From: Ectopseudomonas oleovorans
GTDB taxonomy: Bacteria > Pseudomonadota > Gammaproteobacteria > Pseudomonadales > Pseudomonadaceae
Assembly (NCBI RefSeq): GCF_003052605.1
Contig: NZ_QASO01000121.1
Coordinates: 39,860-103,859, forward strand
Length of the DNA stretch: 64,000 bases
Direction: 5' to 3'
Shown here: positions 1-8,555 of the stretch, in pieces
Numbering within the stretch: the stretch's first letter is position 1
Layout: every line of letters begins with the position of its first letter
Position numbers and translations under genes: made by a program
Notes under the pieces: model-generated
The model's database searches: none
What the model was told of the DNA's origin: nothing
The model's input: only the letters and a program-made list of their open reading frames with translations

Positions 1-1
1 C

Positions 2-130
2 TACACCTATGGCGAATACCGCATCTGGGGGCTCACCGCGATCATGGTGGTGGAACTGGTCAACCTGATCTTCGACGATGCGCAGATCGCCCTGCACCAG
101 CCACCCGAACACTTCATACACCTGCGCTGA
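2..130 (+). CDS. NUDIX hydrolase (probable CoA pyrophosphatase), C-terminal end
   Basis: The window opens inside a gene; the last 42 codons are readable and end in TGA at 128-130. The peptide contains YRIWGLTAIMVVELVNLIF, which resembles the conserved C-terminal helix of NudL-type CoA pyrophosphatases that follows the NUDIX box. The NUDIX box itself lies outside the window. A NUDIX gene next to a gamma-carbonic anhydrase and purT is the order I recall from P. aeruginosa, which supports the call. The product would cleave CoA or its derivatives at the pyrophosphate bond. Only the tail is visible, so the function is an inference. Confidence 0.55.
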   Translation, partial: YTYGEYRIWGLTAIMVVELVNLIFDDAQIALHQPPEHFIHLR

Positions 131-151
131 TAGCGCCGAGGACTGACGAGC

Positions 152-679
152 ATGAAATACCGCCTGGGAAGCTCCCGTGTCGACGCCCATCCCGAGAGTT
201 GGGTCGCGCCAAGCGCCGACCTGATCGGCAAGGTTCGCCTAGAGGCCGGTGCCAGCGTCTGGTTCGGTGCCGTGCTGCGCGGCGACAACGAGCTGATCCA
301 TATCGGCGAGAACAGCAACGTGCAGGACGGCAGCGTCATGCACACCGACATGGGTTTTCCGCTGACCCTGGGCAAGGGCGTCACCGTCGGCCACAACGTG
401 ATGATGCACGGCTGCACCGTCGACGATTACAGCCTGATTGGCATCAACGCGGTGATCCTCAACGGCGCCAAGATCGGCAAGTACTGCATCATCGGCGCCA
501 ACAGCCTGATTCCCGAAGGCAAGGTGATTCCTGATGGCAGCCTGGTCATGGGCAGCCCAGGCAAGGTGGTGCGCGAACTGACCGAGGCGCAGAAGAAGAT
601 GCTGGAGGCCAGTGCCGCTCATTACGTTCATAATGCGCAGCGCTATTCCCGTGAGCTGGTACCTGATGACGATGAGTGA
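152..679 (+). CDS. Gamma-carbonic anhydrase family protein
   Basis: A 175-residue left-handed beta-helix protein of the gamma-carbonic anhydrase/YrdA family. Hexapeptide repeats run from about residue 15 to 140 (for example SVWFGAVLRGD and IGINAVILNGAKIG). The three zinc-binding histidines typical of the family are present at H64 (SVMHTD), H81 (VGHN) and H86 (MMHG). The length is normal. It starts 21 bases after the NUDIX stop and its end overlaps the DUF1289 start, so the three genes probably form one transcript. Bacterial YrdA-type members often lack measurable CO2 hydration activity, so the reaction is uncertain although the fold is clear. Confidence 0.92.
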   Translation: MKYRLGSSRVDAHPESWVAPSADLIGKVRLEAGASVWFGAVLRGDNELIHIGENSNVQDGSVMHTDMGFPLTLGKGVTVGHNVMMHGCTVDDYSLIGINAVILNGAKIGKYCIIGANSLIPEGKVIPDGSLVMGSPGKVVRELTEAQKKMLEASAAHYVHNAQRYSRELVPDDDE

Positions 680-869
680 TGTAGAAAAGCCGGTGCGTTC
701 GCCCTGCGTGCATGTCTGCGCGCTGGACGAGCAGGATGTCTGCATTGGCTGTCAGCGCACCGTCGCCGAGATCACCCGTTGGGGCCGCATGGACAATGCC
801 GAGCGCCGCGAGGTACTGCAACTCTGCCTGGAGCGCGCCCGCGCTTCCGGTCTCTTAATGACTTCCTGA
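672..869 (+). CDS. DUF1289 domain protein
   Basis: A 65-residue cytoplasmic protein with the DUF1289 cysteine pattern: PCVHVC followed by DVCIGCQRT, then the conserved TRWGRMDNAERR segment. The four closely spaced cysteines suggest a small metal or Fe-S site, but no function is established for the family. An upstream in-frame ATG at 666 would add two residues. Both starts overlap the gamma-carbonic anhydrase stop, indicating translational coupling. purT follows 21 bases downstream. Confidence 0.85.
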   Translation: MSDVEKPVRSPCVHVCALDEQDVCIGCQRTVAEITRWGRMDNAERREVLQLCLERARASGLLMTS

Positions 870-890
870 TTCACTGTTCGAGGAACACTC

Positions 891-2072
891 ATGCCCCGTA
901 TTGGAACCCCTCTGTCGTCCTCCGCGACCCGTGTGCTGCTGTGTGGCTGCGGCGAGCTCGGCAAGGAAGTGGTGATCGAGTTGCAGCGCCTGGGCTGCGA
1001 AGTCATCGGTGTCGACCGTTACGCCAATGCGCCGGCCATGCAGGTGGCACATCGTAGCCACGTCATCGACATGCTCGATGGCGCAGCGTTGCGTGCAGTG
1101 ATCGAGAAAGAGCAGCCGCACTACATCGTCCCGGAAATTGAAGCCATCGCCACTGCCACTCTGGTCGAGCTGGAGGCCGAAGGCTTCAACGTGGTGCCGA
1201 CCGCGCGTGCCGCGCAGCTGACCATGAACCGCGAAGGCATTCGTCGTCTGGCGGCCGAGGAACTGGGCCTGCCCACCTCGCCGTACCATTTCTCCGACAC
1301 CTTCGAGGACTACACCGCGGCGGTGAAATCCGTCGGCTACCCCTGCGTGGTCAAGCCGATCATGAGCTCCTCCGGCAAGGGCCAGAGCGTGCTCAAGAGC
1401 GACGCCGACCTGCAGCGCGCCTGGGACTACGCCCAGGAAGGCGGCCGTGCCGGCAAGGGGCGGGTGATCGTCGAGGGTTTCATCGACTTCGACTACGAAA
1501 TCACCCTGCTCACCGTGCGTCATGTCGGCGGCACCAGTTTCTGCGCCCCGATTGGTCATCGTCAGGAGAACGGCGACTACCAGGAGTCCTGGCAGCCGCA
1601 GCCGATGAGCCCGAAGGCACTGGCCGAGTCCGAGCGCGTGGCGCTGGCGGTGACCGAGGCGCTCGGTGGTCGTGGCCTGTTCGGCGTCGAGCTGTTCGTC
1701 AAGGGCGACCAGGTATGGTTCAGCGAAGTTTCGCCGCGCCCGCACGACACCGGTCTGGTGACGCTGATTTCCCAGGAATTGTCCGAGTTCGCCCTGCATG
1801 CCCGCGCCATTCTCGGTCTGCCAATTCCGGCAATCCGCCAGATGGGCCCGTCGGCGTCGGCGGTGATTCTGGTGGAGGGCGATTCACAGCAGGCCAGCTT
1901 CGCCAACCTCGGCGCCGCGCTGAGCGAGCAAGACACGGCGCTGCGCCTGTTCGGCAAACCCGAAGTCAAAGGCCAGCGCCGCATGGGCGTGGCGCTGGCG
2001 CGTGACGAGTCCATCGAGGCTGCTCGCGCCAAGGCGCTGCGCAGCGCGCAAGCGGTTCTCGTCCAGTTGTGA
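891..2072 (+). CDS. purT: Formate-dependent phosphoribosylglycinamide formyltransferase PurT
   Basis: This 393-residue ATP-grasp enzyme makes formyl-GAR from GAR, formate and ATP in purine synthesis. The N-terminal nucleotide-binding start VLLCGCGELGKEV (about residue 14), the ATP-grasp glycine loop MSSSGKGQS (about 160) and the metal/ATP segment FGVELFVKGDQVWFSEVSPRPHDTG (split here as FGVELF and SEVSPRPHDTG, about 265-290) are all in place. Length is typical. A GAGGAA ribosome site (880-885) precedes the ATG. The stop overlaps the GTG start of the next gene. PurT is the folate-independent alternative to PurN. Confidence 0.97.
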   Translation: MPRIGTPLSSSATRVLLCGCGELGKEVVIELQRLGCEVIGVDRYANAPAMQVAHRSHVIDMLDGAALRAVIEKEQPHYIVPEIEAIATATLVELEAEGFNVVPTARAAQLTMNREGIRRLAAEELGLPTSPYHFSDTFEDYTAAVKSVGYPCVVKPIMSSSGKGQSVLKSDADLQRAWDYAQEGGRAGKGRVIVEGFIDFDYEITLLTVRHVGGTSFCAPIGHRQENGDYQESWQPQPMSPKALAESERVALAVTEALGGRGLFGVELFVKGDQVWFSEVSPRPHDTGLVTLISQELSEFALHARAILGLPIPAIRQMGPSASAVILVEGDSQQASFANLGAALSEQDTALRLFGKPEVKGQRRMGVALARDESIEAARAKALRSAQAVLVQL

Positions 2073-2803
2073 GTCGGCATGCGCTGTGGTGGCTGGCGAC
2101 TGTGCCACTGCTGCCATTGGCGCTGCCTCTGGCCCTGCATACCCGGCGCACGGCATTGCGTCTGCCGGTTGCGCAGGGCGAGCCAAGCGGCACCGCTGCC
2201 GCGCATTTACCGGGTGAGCCGTTACGCCTGCTGCTGATCGGTGAGTCGACCGTGGCAGGCGTTGGGGTCACCCACTTCGATCAATCGCTGGCAAGTTGCC
2301 TGGCCGCCGCCCTGGCTGAGCGCCTGGGGCGACCGGTGCGCTGGCGCGCCTGTGGCGAAAATGGCATCACCGCGCCTGAGGCCCATGAACGCCTGTTACC
2401 GCAGGCATTGATGGAGCCCGCGGACCTGGCGCTGCTGGTGTTCGGCGTCAATGACACCACCCACCTGACACCGAGCAAGCGTTGGCTGCAGTCACTGGCC
2501 GGGATGGCCGCTGCGCTGGGCGAGCAGGGCTGTCACGTGGCATTCAGCGGCGTACCGCCGTTGCAGCACTTCAGCGCCTTGCCCTGGTTGCTGCGGCAGT
2601 TGATGGGCTGGCGGGCCCGCTTGCTGGATGCTGAGTTGCAGGGCCTGGCGCAACGCCTTGGCGCATTGCATTGCCGGCTGGACCTGCCGTTCGAAGCGCA
2701 TTACCTGGCCGAGGATGGCTATCACCCATCGGCAATGGGCTACCGACGCTGGGCCGATGGCCTGGCCGAGCGTCTCACTCCGTCGTTGCAGCGTCCGGTT
2801 TGA
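2069..2803 (+). CDS. SGNH/GDSL-family hydrolase with N-terminal membrane segment
   Basis: A 244-residue protein starting with GTG inside the purT stop (GTGA overlap). Residues 5-24 are hydrophobic and look like a signal or anchor. SGNH blocks are visible: GESTVAG with candidate nucleophile S60, the GxND block FGVNDTTH at 125-132, and the C-terminal D216-x2-H219 pair in EDGYHPS. These predict an exported or membrane-tethered esterase, lipase or deacetylase; the substrate cannot be read from sequence. Its last 29 bases overlap the end of the convergent CorC gene. Confidence 0.85.
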   Translation: MSRHALWWLATVPLLPLALPLALHTRRTALRLPVAQGEPSGTAAAHLPGEPLRLLLIGESTVAGVGVTHFDQSLASCLAAALAERLGRPVRWRACGENGITAPEAHERLLPQALMEPADLALLVFGVNDTTHLTPSKRWLQSLAGMAAALGEQGCHVAFSGVPPLQHFSALPWLLRQLMGWRARLLDAELQGLAQRLGALHCRLDLPFEAHYLAEDGYHPSAMGYRRWADGLAERLTPSLQRPV

Positions 2804-4061
2804 CCTTTTTCACCTGCCAGACGCGCACGCTCTTCACCCGGTTTTCCGCTGCCTGGAGAATCTCCAGGCGATAGGGGCCGATCTTCAGGCAGACGCTGCT
2901 GTCCGGGATGCTCTCCAGGGCTTCGGTGATCAGGCCGTTGAGGGTCTTGGGGCCGTCGCTGGGCAGATGCCAGCCGAGGGTCTTGTTCACTTCGCGAATG
3001 TAGGCGGCGCCGTCGATGATCAGGGTGCCGTCTTCCTGCGGGTGGATATCGGGGCTGCGCAGGCTGTCCTGGTTGCTGAAGTCGCCGACGATCTCTTCGA
3101 GAATATCTTCCAGAGTGACGATGCCGATCACGTCGCCATATTCGTCAACGACAATGCCGATGCGCCGCTTGTGCTTCTGGAAGTTGATCAGCTGGGTCGC
3201 CAGGGGCGTGTTTTCCGGGATGAAATAAGGCTCGTGGCAGGCTGCCAGCAACGACTCCTTGGTCAACTGGTTGTGGCTCAGCAGGCGGGCGATCTGGCGC
3301 ATGTGCACCACGCCTTCGATCTGATTGATGTCGCCACGAAACACCGGCAGGCGCGTGTGCGGGGTGGCGCGCAGCTGGTCGACGATGCTCTCCAGGTCGT
3401 CGTCCAGGTCGATGCCGGCCACCTCGTTGCGCGGGATCATGATGTCGTCCACCGTCACCCGTTCGAGGTCGAGGATGCTCAGCAGCATGCTCTGGCGGTT
3501 CGTCGGCAGTTCCGAGCCGGACTCACGCACCACGCTGCGCAGCTCCTCGGTGGAAAGACTGTCGCTGGCGCGCTGCGACGGATCGACGCCGAGCAGGCGC
3601 AGCAGACCGTTGCTGATCACGCTGGTCAGCCACACCACCGGGTAGAGTACGCGCAGCAGCAGGCTGAGCACGCGACTGGCGGGGAAGGCCACCAGTTCCG
3701 GGCGCAGCGCAGCCAGGGTCTTGGGCGTGATTTCACCGAAGATCAGCACGATGATGGTCAGGCCTGCCGTGGCAATGGCGATGCCGGCCTCCCCCCACAT
3801 GTCCACAGCCAGCACCGTGGCGATGGAAGCGGCGAGAATGTTGACCACGTTGTTGCCGACCAGGATGGTGCCGAGCAGGCGATCCGGGCGATCCAGCAGG
3901 CGAGTGACGCGCTTGGCGCCACTGTGCCCTTCCTTGGCCAGGTGCTTGAGCCGGTAGCGGTTAAGGCTGAGCATGCCGGTCTCGGAGCTGGAAAAGAACG
4001 CCGAACAGAGAATGAGGAAAATCAGCAGGCCGAGCAGATAGCTCGAATGTAGGTCGTCCAC
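2775..4061 (-). CDS. HlyC/CorC (CNNM) family membrane protein with CBS domains
   Basis: A 428-residue protein with an N-terminal CNNM/DUF21 membrane domain (hydrophobic segments at about 8-28, 60-85, 95-115 and 130-150), a CBS-pair region (about 200-330, including VDEYGDVIGIVTLEDILEEIVGDF) and a C-terminal CorC_HlyC domain. The family is linked to magnesium/cobalt efflux or tolerance. The start is GTG at 4061, preceded on the minus strand by a GAGGCAG ribosome site. It lies 10 bases downstream of ypjD, so the two are probably co-transcribed, as I recall from other Pseudomonas. Confidence 0.92.
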   Translation of the reverse strand: MDDLHSSYLLGLLIFLILCSAFFSSSETGMLSLNRYRLKHLAKEGHSGAKRVTRLLDRPDRLLGTILVGNNVVNILAASIATVLAVDMWGEAGIAIATAGLTIIVLIFGEITPKTLAALRPELVAFPASRVLSLLLRVLYPVVWLTSVISNGLLRLLGVDPSQRASDSLSTEELRSVVRESGSELPTNRQSMLLSILDLERVTVDDIMIPRNEVAGIDLDDDLESIVDQLRATPHTRLPVFRGDINQIEGVVHMRQIARLLSHNQLTKESLLAACHEPYFIPENTPLATQLINFQKHKRRIGIVVDEYGDVIGIVTLEDILEEIVGDFSNQDSLRSPDIHPQEDGTLIIDGAAYIREVNKTLGWHLPSDGPKTLNGLITEALESIPDSSVCLKIGPYRLEILQAAENRVKSVRVWQVKKVKPDAATTE

Positions 4062-4071
4062 GAGGTCTGCC

Positions 4072-4872
4072 TCAGATGTGCAGGATGAACTCGCGTACCA
4101 GCTTGCTGCCGAAATAGGCCAGCATCAGCAGGCAGAACCCGGCAAGGGTCCAGCGAATGGCCTTGTGCCCGCGCCAGCCGAGCTGATGACGGCCCCACAG
4201 CAGCACGGCGAACACCACCCAGGCGAAGCAGGACAGGAAGGTCTTGTGCGCCAGGTGCTGAGCGAACAGGTCATCGATGTACAGCGCACCAGACAGCAGC
4301 GACAACGACAAGAGTAGCCAGCCGGCGAAGAGGAAGCCGAACAGCAGGCTCTCCATGGTCTGCAGCGGTGGAAAGTTGCGAATCAGCCCGGACGGGTGCT
4401 TGTGCTTGAGCTGATGGTCCTGCAGCAGCAACAGGATCGACTGGAACACGGCGATGGTGAGCATGCCGTAGGCCAGGATCGAGAACAGGATGTGGGCGAG
4501 GATTCCAGGGTGCTCGTTGATCGGATTGATGGTGCCGCTGGGCATGAACTGCGCTGCCAGCACGGTCAGCGTGCCGAGCGGGAACAGAAGTAGCAGCAGG
4601 TTTTCCACCGGTATGCGCAGGCAGGCCAGCAGAATCAGGCCGATGACCGCGCAGGCAATCAGGCTGGCCGCATTGAAAAAGTCCAGGTTGAGGCCGTGTA
4701 CGTCATACAACTGGAAGAACAGGCTGATGCCGTGCAGGCACAAGGCGAGCACGCCTAGCGACGCCAGCAGGCGTTTGTCGGGGGTGCTGCGCTGCGTCAG
4801 GCGCAGGCCTTGGTAAGCGGCGGCGCCGGCGTAGAGGAGGGCGGCGGCGAGACTGGGCAACAGAGGGTGCAT
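4072..4872 (-). CDS. ypjD: CcsA/YpjD-type inner-membrane protein
   Basis: A 266-residue integral membrane protein of the cytochrome c assembly (CcsA/CcmF-like) fold family, with about eight transmembrane segments. The chosen ATG gives a hydrophobic N terminus (LLPSLAAALLYAGAA); an upstream in-frame start would add 14 residues without a clear ribosome site. It is divergent from ffh, the arrangement I recall for YpjD in gammaproteobacteria. YpjD has been implicated with CorC-family proteins in membrane and cation homeostasis, and its location directly upstream of the CorC gene fits. A direct heme-handling role is not shown. Confidence 0.85.
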   Translation of the reverse strand: MHPLLPSLAAALLYAGAAAYQGLRLTQRSTPDKRLLASLGVLALCLHGISLFFQLYDVHGLNLDFFNAASLIACAVIGLILLACLRIPVENLLLLLFPLGTLTVLAAQFMPSGTINPINEHPGILAHILFSILAYGMLTIAVFQSILLLLQDHQLKHKHPSGLIRNFPPLQTMESLLFGFLFAGWLLLSLSLLSGALYIDDLFAQHLAHKTFLSCFAWVVFAVLLWGRHQLGWRGHKAIRWTLAGFCLLMLAYFGSKLVREFILHI

Positions 4873-4969
4873 AAATCCGTGTAAGGCGAGCCCGAAAGGC
4901 GCTGAGTGTGGCACAGAAGGGCGTCAGCACGAAAGACCGCCGGCGGTGTCGGCAGCTCGGCGACTTCGC

Positions 4970-4975
4970 TATAAT
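4970..4975 (+). promoter_or_regulatory. Candidate -10 box for ffh
   Basis: A perfect TATAAT lies 55 bases upstream of the ffh start, in the 157-bp divergent space between ypjD and ffh. No convincing -35 hexamer stands at the ideal distance, so the promoter is only partly supported. Confidence 0.5.
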
Positions 4976-5029
4976 CCGCCGCCTGTCGCACACCCGGCGC
5001 GCCGGGTCGCACCTATCAAAGGAACGCGC

Positions 5030-6409
5030 ATGTTCGAAAATCTTACCGATCGCCTGTCCCAGACGCTGCGTAATGTCACGGGCAAGGCCAAGCTGACCGA
5101 AGACAACATCAAGGATACGCTGCGCGAAGTGCGCATGGCCCTGCTCGAGGCCGACGTGGCTCTGCCGGTGGTCAAGGACTTCGTCGGCAAGGTCAAGGAT
5201 CGCGCCGTTGGTACCGAAGTCTCCAAGAGCCTGACGCCGGGACAGGCTTTCGTGAAGATCGTCCGCGCCGAGCTGGAAGAGCTGATGGGCGCGGCCAACG
5301 AGGATCTGGCACTCAACGCAGCCCCGCCTGCCGTGGTGCTGATGGCCGGCCTGCAGGGGGCGGGTAAGACCACCACCGCCGGCAAACTGGCCAAGTTCCT
5401 CAAAGAGCGCAAGAAGAAGTCTGTGCTGCTGGTGTCGGCCGACGTCTACCGCCCGGCGGCAATCAAGCAGTTGGAAACCCTGGCGGGCGACCTTGGGGTG
5501 ACTTTCTTCCCCTCCGATGCCAGCCAGAAGCCGGTGGATATCGCCAACGCAGCGATCCGCGAAGCCAAGCTGAAGTTCATCGACGTGATCATCCTCGATA
5601 CCGCCGGTCGCCTGGCCGTGGATAGCGAAATGATGGCCGAGATCCAGGCGCTGCATGCGGCGGTCAAACCGGTCGAAACGCTGTTCGTGGTCGATGCCAT
5701 GACCGGCCAGGACGCCGCCAACACGGCCAAGGCCTTTGGCGAGGCGCTGCCGCTGACCGGTGTGGTGCTTACCAAGGTCGACGGTGATGCCCGTGGTGGT
5801 GCCGCCTTGTCCGTGCGTCATATCACCGGCAAGCCGATCAAGTTCATCGGTATGGGCGAGAAGAGCGACGCACTCGAGCCCTTCCATCCGGATCGTATCG
5901 CCTCGCGCATCCTTGGCATGGGTGATGTGCTCAGCCTGATCGAACAGGCCGAGCAGACCCTTGATCGCGAGAAAGCCGAGAAACTCTCCAAGAAGCTGAA
6001 GAAGGGCAAGGGCTTCGATCTCGAAGACTTCCGTGACCAACTGCAGCAGATGAAGAACATGGGCGGCCTCGGCGGCCTGATGGACAAGCTGCCGTCCATC
6101 GGTGGCGTCAACCTGTCGCAGATGGGCAGCGCCCAGGGCGCAGCCGAGAAGCAGTTCAAGCAGATGGAGGCGATCATCAACTCGATGACGCCGGCCGAGC
6201 GCCGCGACCCCGACATCATCAGCGGCTCGCGCAAGCGCCGCATCGCTATGGGCTCCGGTACCCAGGTGCAGGACATCGGTCGCTTGATCAAGCAGCACAA
6301 GCAGATGCAGAAGATGATGAAGAAATTCACCGCCAAGGGCGGTATGGCCAAGATGATGCGCGGCATGGGTGGCATGCTTCCAGGTGCCGGCGGAATGCCG
6401 AAATTCTGA
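5030..6409 (+). CDS. ffh: Signal recognition particle protein Ffh
   Basis: The SRP54 GTPase binds 4.5S RNA and targets ribosomes making membrane proteins to FtsY. This 459-residue protein has the N domain (1-85), the P-loop GLQGAGKTTT (about 105), DTAGR (about 190), TKVDGDARGG (about 247), and a methionine-rich M domain ending in repeated GM-rich segments (QMQKMMKKF, MMRGMGGMLPGAGGM). The ATG at 5030 follows AAAGGA at 5018-5023; a longer open frame upstream covers the promoter and is not expected to be translated. rpsP follows after 141 bases. Confidence 0.98.
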   Translation: MFENLTDRLSQTLRNVTGKAKLTEDNIKDTLREVRMALLEADVALPVVKDFVGKVKDRAVGTEVSKSLTPGQAFVKIVRAELEELMGAANEDLALNAAPPAVVLMAGLQGAGKTTTAGKLAKFLKERKKKSVLLVSADVYRPAAIKQLETLAGDLGVTFFPSDASQKPVDIANAAIREAKLKFIDVIILDTAGRLAVDSEMMAEIQALHAAVKPVETLFVVDAMTGQDAANTAKAFGEALPLTGVVLTKVDGDARGGAALSVRHITGKPIKFIGMGEKSDALEPFHPDRIASRILGMGDVLSLIEQAEQTLDREKAEKLSKKLKKGKGFDLEDFRDQLQQMKNMGGLGGLMDKLPSIGGVNLSQMGSAQGAAEKQFKQMEAIINSMTPAERRDPDIISGSRKRRIAMGSGTQVQDIGRLIKQHKQMQKMMKKFTAKGGMAKMMRGMGGMLPGAGGMPKF

Positions 6410-6448
6410 GGCCTGTACCCCGGCCGATGGCCGTCCGGAAAAAGAGAT

Positions 6449-6476
6449 TTGCAAACCGCCGCATAATCCTTAAAAT
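6449..6476 (+). promoter_or_regulatory. Candidate sigma-70 promoter of the rpsP operon
   Basis: TTGCAA (6449-6454) and TAAAAT (6471-6476) are separated by 16 bases, about 75 bases upstream of rpsP and after the end of ffh. This is a plausible promoter for rpsP-rimM-trmD-rplS. It was identified by eye only. Confidence 0.5.
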
Positions 6477-6488
6477 ATGCGGCCTTTC

Positions 6489-6506
6489 GGGCCTAGGCCC
6501 ATTTTT
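6489..6506 (+). terminator. GGGCCTAGGCCC hairpin with short T run, ffh-rpsP gap
   Basis: A perfect 12-base palindrome (6489-6500) followed by ATTTTT. It could end ffh transcripts. It lies just downstream of the candidate rpsP promoter, so it could instead be a structure near the 5' end of the rpsP leader. Confidence 0.4.
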
Positions 6507-6550
6507 AATGTGTGCCTCAAGTTAGCACCGACTATAGGAACGATGTTCAC

Positions 6551-6802
6551 ATGGTAACCATCCGTCTTGCTCGTGGCGGCTCCAAAAAGCGCCCCTTCTA
6601 CCACCTGACCGTGACCAACAGCCGCAATGCGCGCGATGGTCGTTTCGTTGAGCGTATCGGTTTCTTCAACCCGATCGCTGCTGGTGGCGAAGTGCGTCTT
6701 TCCGTCGACCAAGAGCGTGCGACCTACTGGCTGGGCCAGGGCGCTCAGCCGTCTGAGCGTGTTGCTCAGCTGCTCAAGGAAGCTGCCAAGGCTGCTGCCT
6801 AA
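6551..6802 (+). CDS. rpsP: 30S ribosomal protein S16
   Basis: An 83-residue S16 with the diagnostic N terminus MVTIRLARGGSKKRPFYHL and the RDGRFVERIGFFNPIA segment. S16 stabilises the 5' domain of 16S rRNA during 30S assembly. An in-frame extension upstream to 6512 lacks S16 similarity, so the ATG at 6551 is used. It is the first gene of the conserved rpsP-rimM-trmD-rplS operon. Confidence 0.98.
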   Translation: MVTIRLARGGSKKRPFYHLTVTNSRNARDGRFVERIGFFNPIAAGGEVRLSVDQERATYWLGQGAQPSERVAQLLKEAAKAAA

Positions 6803-6810
6803 GCATCTTT

Positions 6811-7347
6811 ATGAGTACGACGCCGGCCGTCGCCGAGGATTTGATCGTTCTCGGCAAGATTGTTTCGGTGCACGGCGTCAAGGGTGAAGTGAAGGTGTAC
6901 TCCTTTACCGATCCCATCGATAACGTGCTCGATTACCGCAACTGGACGCTCAAGCGTGACGGTGAGGTAAAGAAAGTGGAACTGGCCAGCGGCCGCCTTC
7001 AGGGCAAGGTGCTGGTAGCCAAATTGAAAGGTCTGGATGATCGCGAAATTGCGCGTACCTACGCCGGTTTCGAGATCTGCGTGCCGCGTAGCGAGCTGCC
7101 AGAACTGGAAGATGGTGAGTTCTACTGGTACCAGTTACAGGGCTTGAAGGTCATTGATCAGGCAGAGCAACTGCTCGGTGTGGTCGACCACTTGTTCGAG
7201 ACCGGTGCCAACGATGTGATGGTGGTCAAGCCCTGCGCGGGCAGTCTGGATGATCGCGAGCGTCTGTTGCCCTACACGGGGCAGTGCGTGCTTTCGATTG
7301 ACCTGGCAGCTGGCGAGATGCGGGTCGACTGGGATGCGGATTTCTAA
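6811..7347 (+). CDS. rimM: Ribosome maturation factor RimM
   Basis: A 178-residue RimM with the N-terminal beta-barrel (VLGKIVSVHGVKGEVKVYSF, residues 11-30) and the C-terminal PRC-barrel domain containing the EFYWYQLQGLKV motif (about 104-115). RimM assists maturation of the 30S head and binds S19. It starts 8 bases after the rpsP stop and is followed after 5 bases by trmD. Confidence 0.98.
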   Translation: MSTTPAVAEDLIVLGKIVSVHGVKGEVKVYSFTDPIDNVLDYRNWTLKRDGEVKKVELASGRLQGKVLVAKLKGLDDREIARTYAGFEICVPRSELPELEDGEFYWYQLQGLKVIDQAEQLLGVVDHLFETGANDVMVVKPCAGSLDDRERLLPYTGQCVLSIDLAAGEMRVDWDADF

Positions 7348-7352
7348 GGCTC

Positions 7353-8096
7353 ATGCGCGTAGAAGTCATCACCCTGTTCCCGGAAATGTTTGCCGCCATC
7401 GGCGAGTACGGCATCACCAGTCGAGCGGTCAAGCAGGAGCTGCTCAAGCTCAATTGCTGGAACCCGCGAGACTACACGACTGATCGTCACCATACGGTGG
7501 ATGACCGCCCTTTCGGCGGTGGTCCGGGAATGGTGATGAAAATCAAGCCTCTCGAGGATGCCTTGGCCAGTGCCAAGCAAGCCGCGGGAGAGACGGCGAA
7601 GGTCATCTACCTATCGCCGCAGGGCCGTAGCCTGAATCAGGCGGCGGTCCGCGAGCTGGCGCAGGAGGATGCACTGATCCTGATCGCCGGTCGTTATGAA
7701 GGCATCGACGAGCGTTTCATTGAGGCGCATGTCGATGAGGAATGGTCGATTGGTGATTACGTCCTGTCTGGCGGTGAGCTGCCGGCCATGGTGCTGATCG
7801 ACGCGGTGACGCGCCTTTTGCCTGGTGCATTGGGTCATGCCGATTCGGCCGAGGAGGACTCCTTTACGGATGGCCTGCTCGACTGCCCGCACTACACCCG
7901 CCCGGAGGTGTATGCGGATAAACGTGTTCCCGAGGTGTTGCTTAGTGGCAACCACGAACACATCCGGCGCTGGCGTTTGCAGCAGTCCCTTGGTCGGACC
8001 TGGGAACGTCGCGCTGATCTTCTGGATAGCCGCTCGCTTTCTGGAGAAGAGAAGAAGCTGCTGGAGGAATACATCCGCCAGCGGGACGATAGTTAA
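7353..8096 (+). CDS. trmD: tRNA (guanine-N1-)-methyltransferase TrmD
   Basis: This 247-residue SPOUT methyltransferase makes m1G37 in tRNAs and so prevents +1 frameshifting. The trefoil-knot S-adenosylmethionine region is clear: LIAGRYEGIDERF (about 109-121) and SIGDYVLSGGELPAMVLID (about 132-150). The N-terminal FPEMF and DDRPFGGGPGMVMK are also canonical. Length is normal. It is co-transcribed with rimM upstream and rplS 42 bases downstream. Confidence 0.98.
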   Translation: MRVEVITLFPEMFAAIGEYGITSRAVKQELLKLNCWNPRDYTTDRHHTVDDRPFGGGPGMVMKIKPLEDALASAKQAAGETAKVIYLSPQGRSLNQAAVRELAQEDALILIAGRYEGIDERFIEAHVDEEWSIGDYVLSGGELPAMVLIDAVTRLLPGALGHADSAEEDSFTDGLLDCPHYTRPEVYADKRVPEVLLSGNHEHIRRWRLQQSLGRTWERRADLLDSRSLSGEEKKLLEEYIRQRDDS

Positions 8097-8138
8097 CGTA
8101 TCGATGATGGGCCGGGAGGCTTGTCTTAGGAGCGCAGC

Positions 8139-8489
8139 ATGACCAACAAGATTATCCAGATGCTCGAAGCTGAGCAGATGAACAAAGAAATCCCGACTTT
8201 CGCACCGGGCGACACCGTAGTCGTACAAGTGAAAGTAAAGGAAGGCGACCGTCAGCGTCTGCAGGCCTTCGAAGGCGTCGTTATCGCCAAGCGTAACCGC
8301 GGCCTGAACAGCGCTTTCACCGTGCGCAAGATCTCCAGCGGTGTTGGCGTTGAGCGTACCTTCCAGACCTACAGCCCGCTGGTTGACAGCCTGGCAGTCA
8401 AGCGTCGCGGTGACGTGCGCAAAGCCAAGCTGTACTACCTCCGCGATCTGTCCGGCAAAGCCGCACGCATCAAGGAAAAGCTGTCCTAA
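8139..8489 (+). CDS. rplS: 50S ribosomal protein L19
   Basis: A 116-residue L19, located at the 30S-50S interface. Family segments FAPGDTVVVQVKVKEGDRQRLQAFEG (read in two parts) and RRGDVRKAKLYYLRDLSGKAARIKEKL are present. A TTAGGAG ribosome site lies 10 bases upstream. The gene ends the operon and is followed 16 bases later by a strong terminator. Confidence 0.98.
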   Translation: MTNKIIQMLEAEQMNKEIPTFAPGDTVVVQVKVKEGDRQRLQAFEGVVIAKRNRGLNSAFTVRKISSGVGVERTFQTYSPLVDSLAVKRRGDVRKAKLYYLRDLSGKAARIKEKLS

Positions 8490-8505
8490 GTTCGGACGCT
8501 TCTCT

Positions 8506-8540
8506 GACAAAAGCAGCCTAAAGGCTGCTTTTGTCGTTTC
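8506..8540 (+). terminator. Rho-independent terminator after rplS
   Basis: A perfect 13-bp stem (GACAAAAGCAGCC at 8506-8518 pairing with 8523-8535) closes a TAAA loop and ends in T-rich sequence. It terminates the rpsP-rplS operon. Confidence 0.9.
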
Positions 8541-8555
8541 TGGCTTGCAGTAATC

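Noticed and set aside
2628..4052. A 474-codon plus-strand open frame across the CorC gene
   Set aside because: It lies antisense to a clear CorC/CNNM gene with all domains, and its translation has no recognisable motif. It is a high-GC shadow frame.
4703..6454. A 583-codon minus-strand open frame opposite ffh
   Set aside because: It is antisense to a complete SRP54 gene, is rich in His and Gln as expected of shadow frames, and has no ribosome site.
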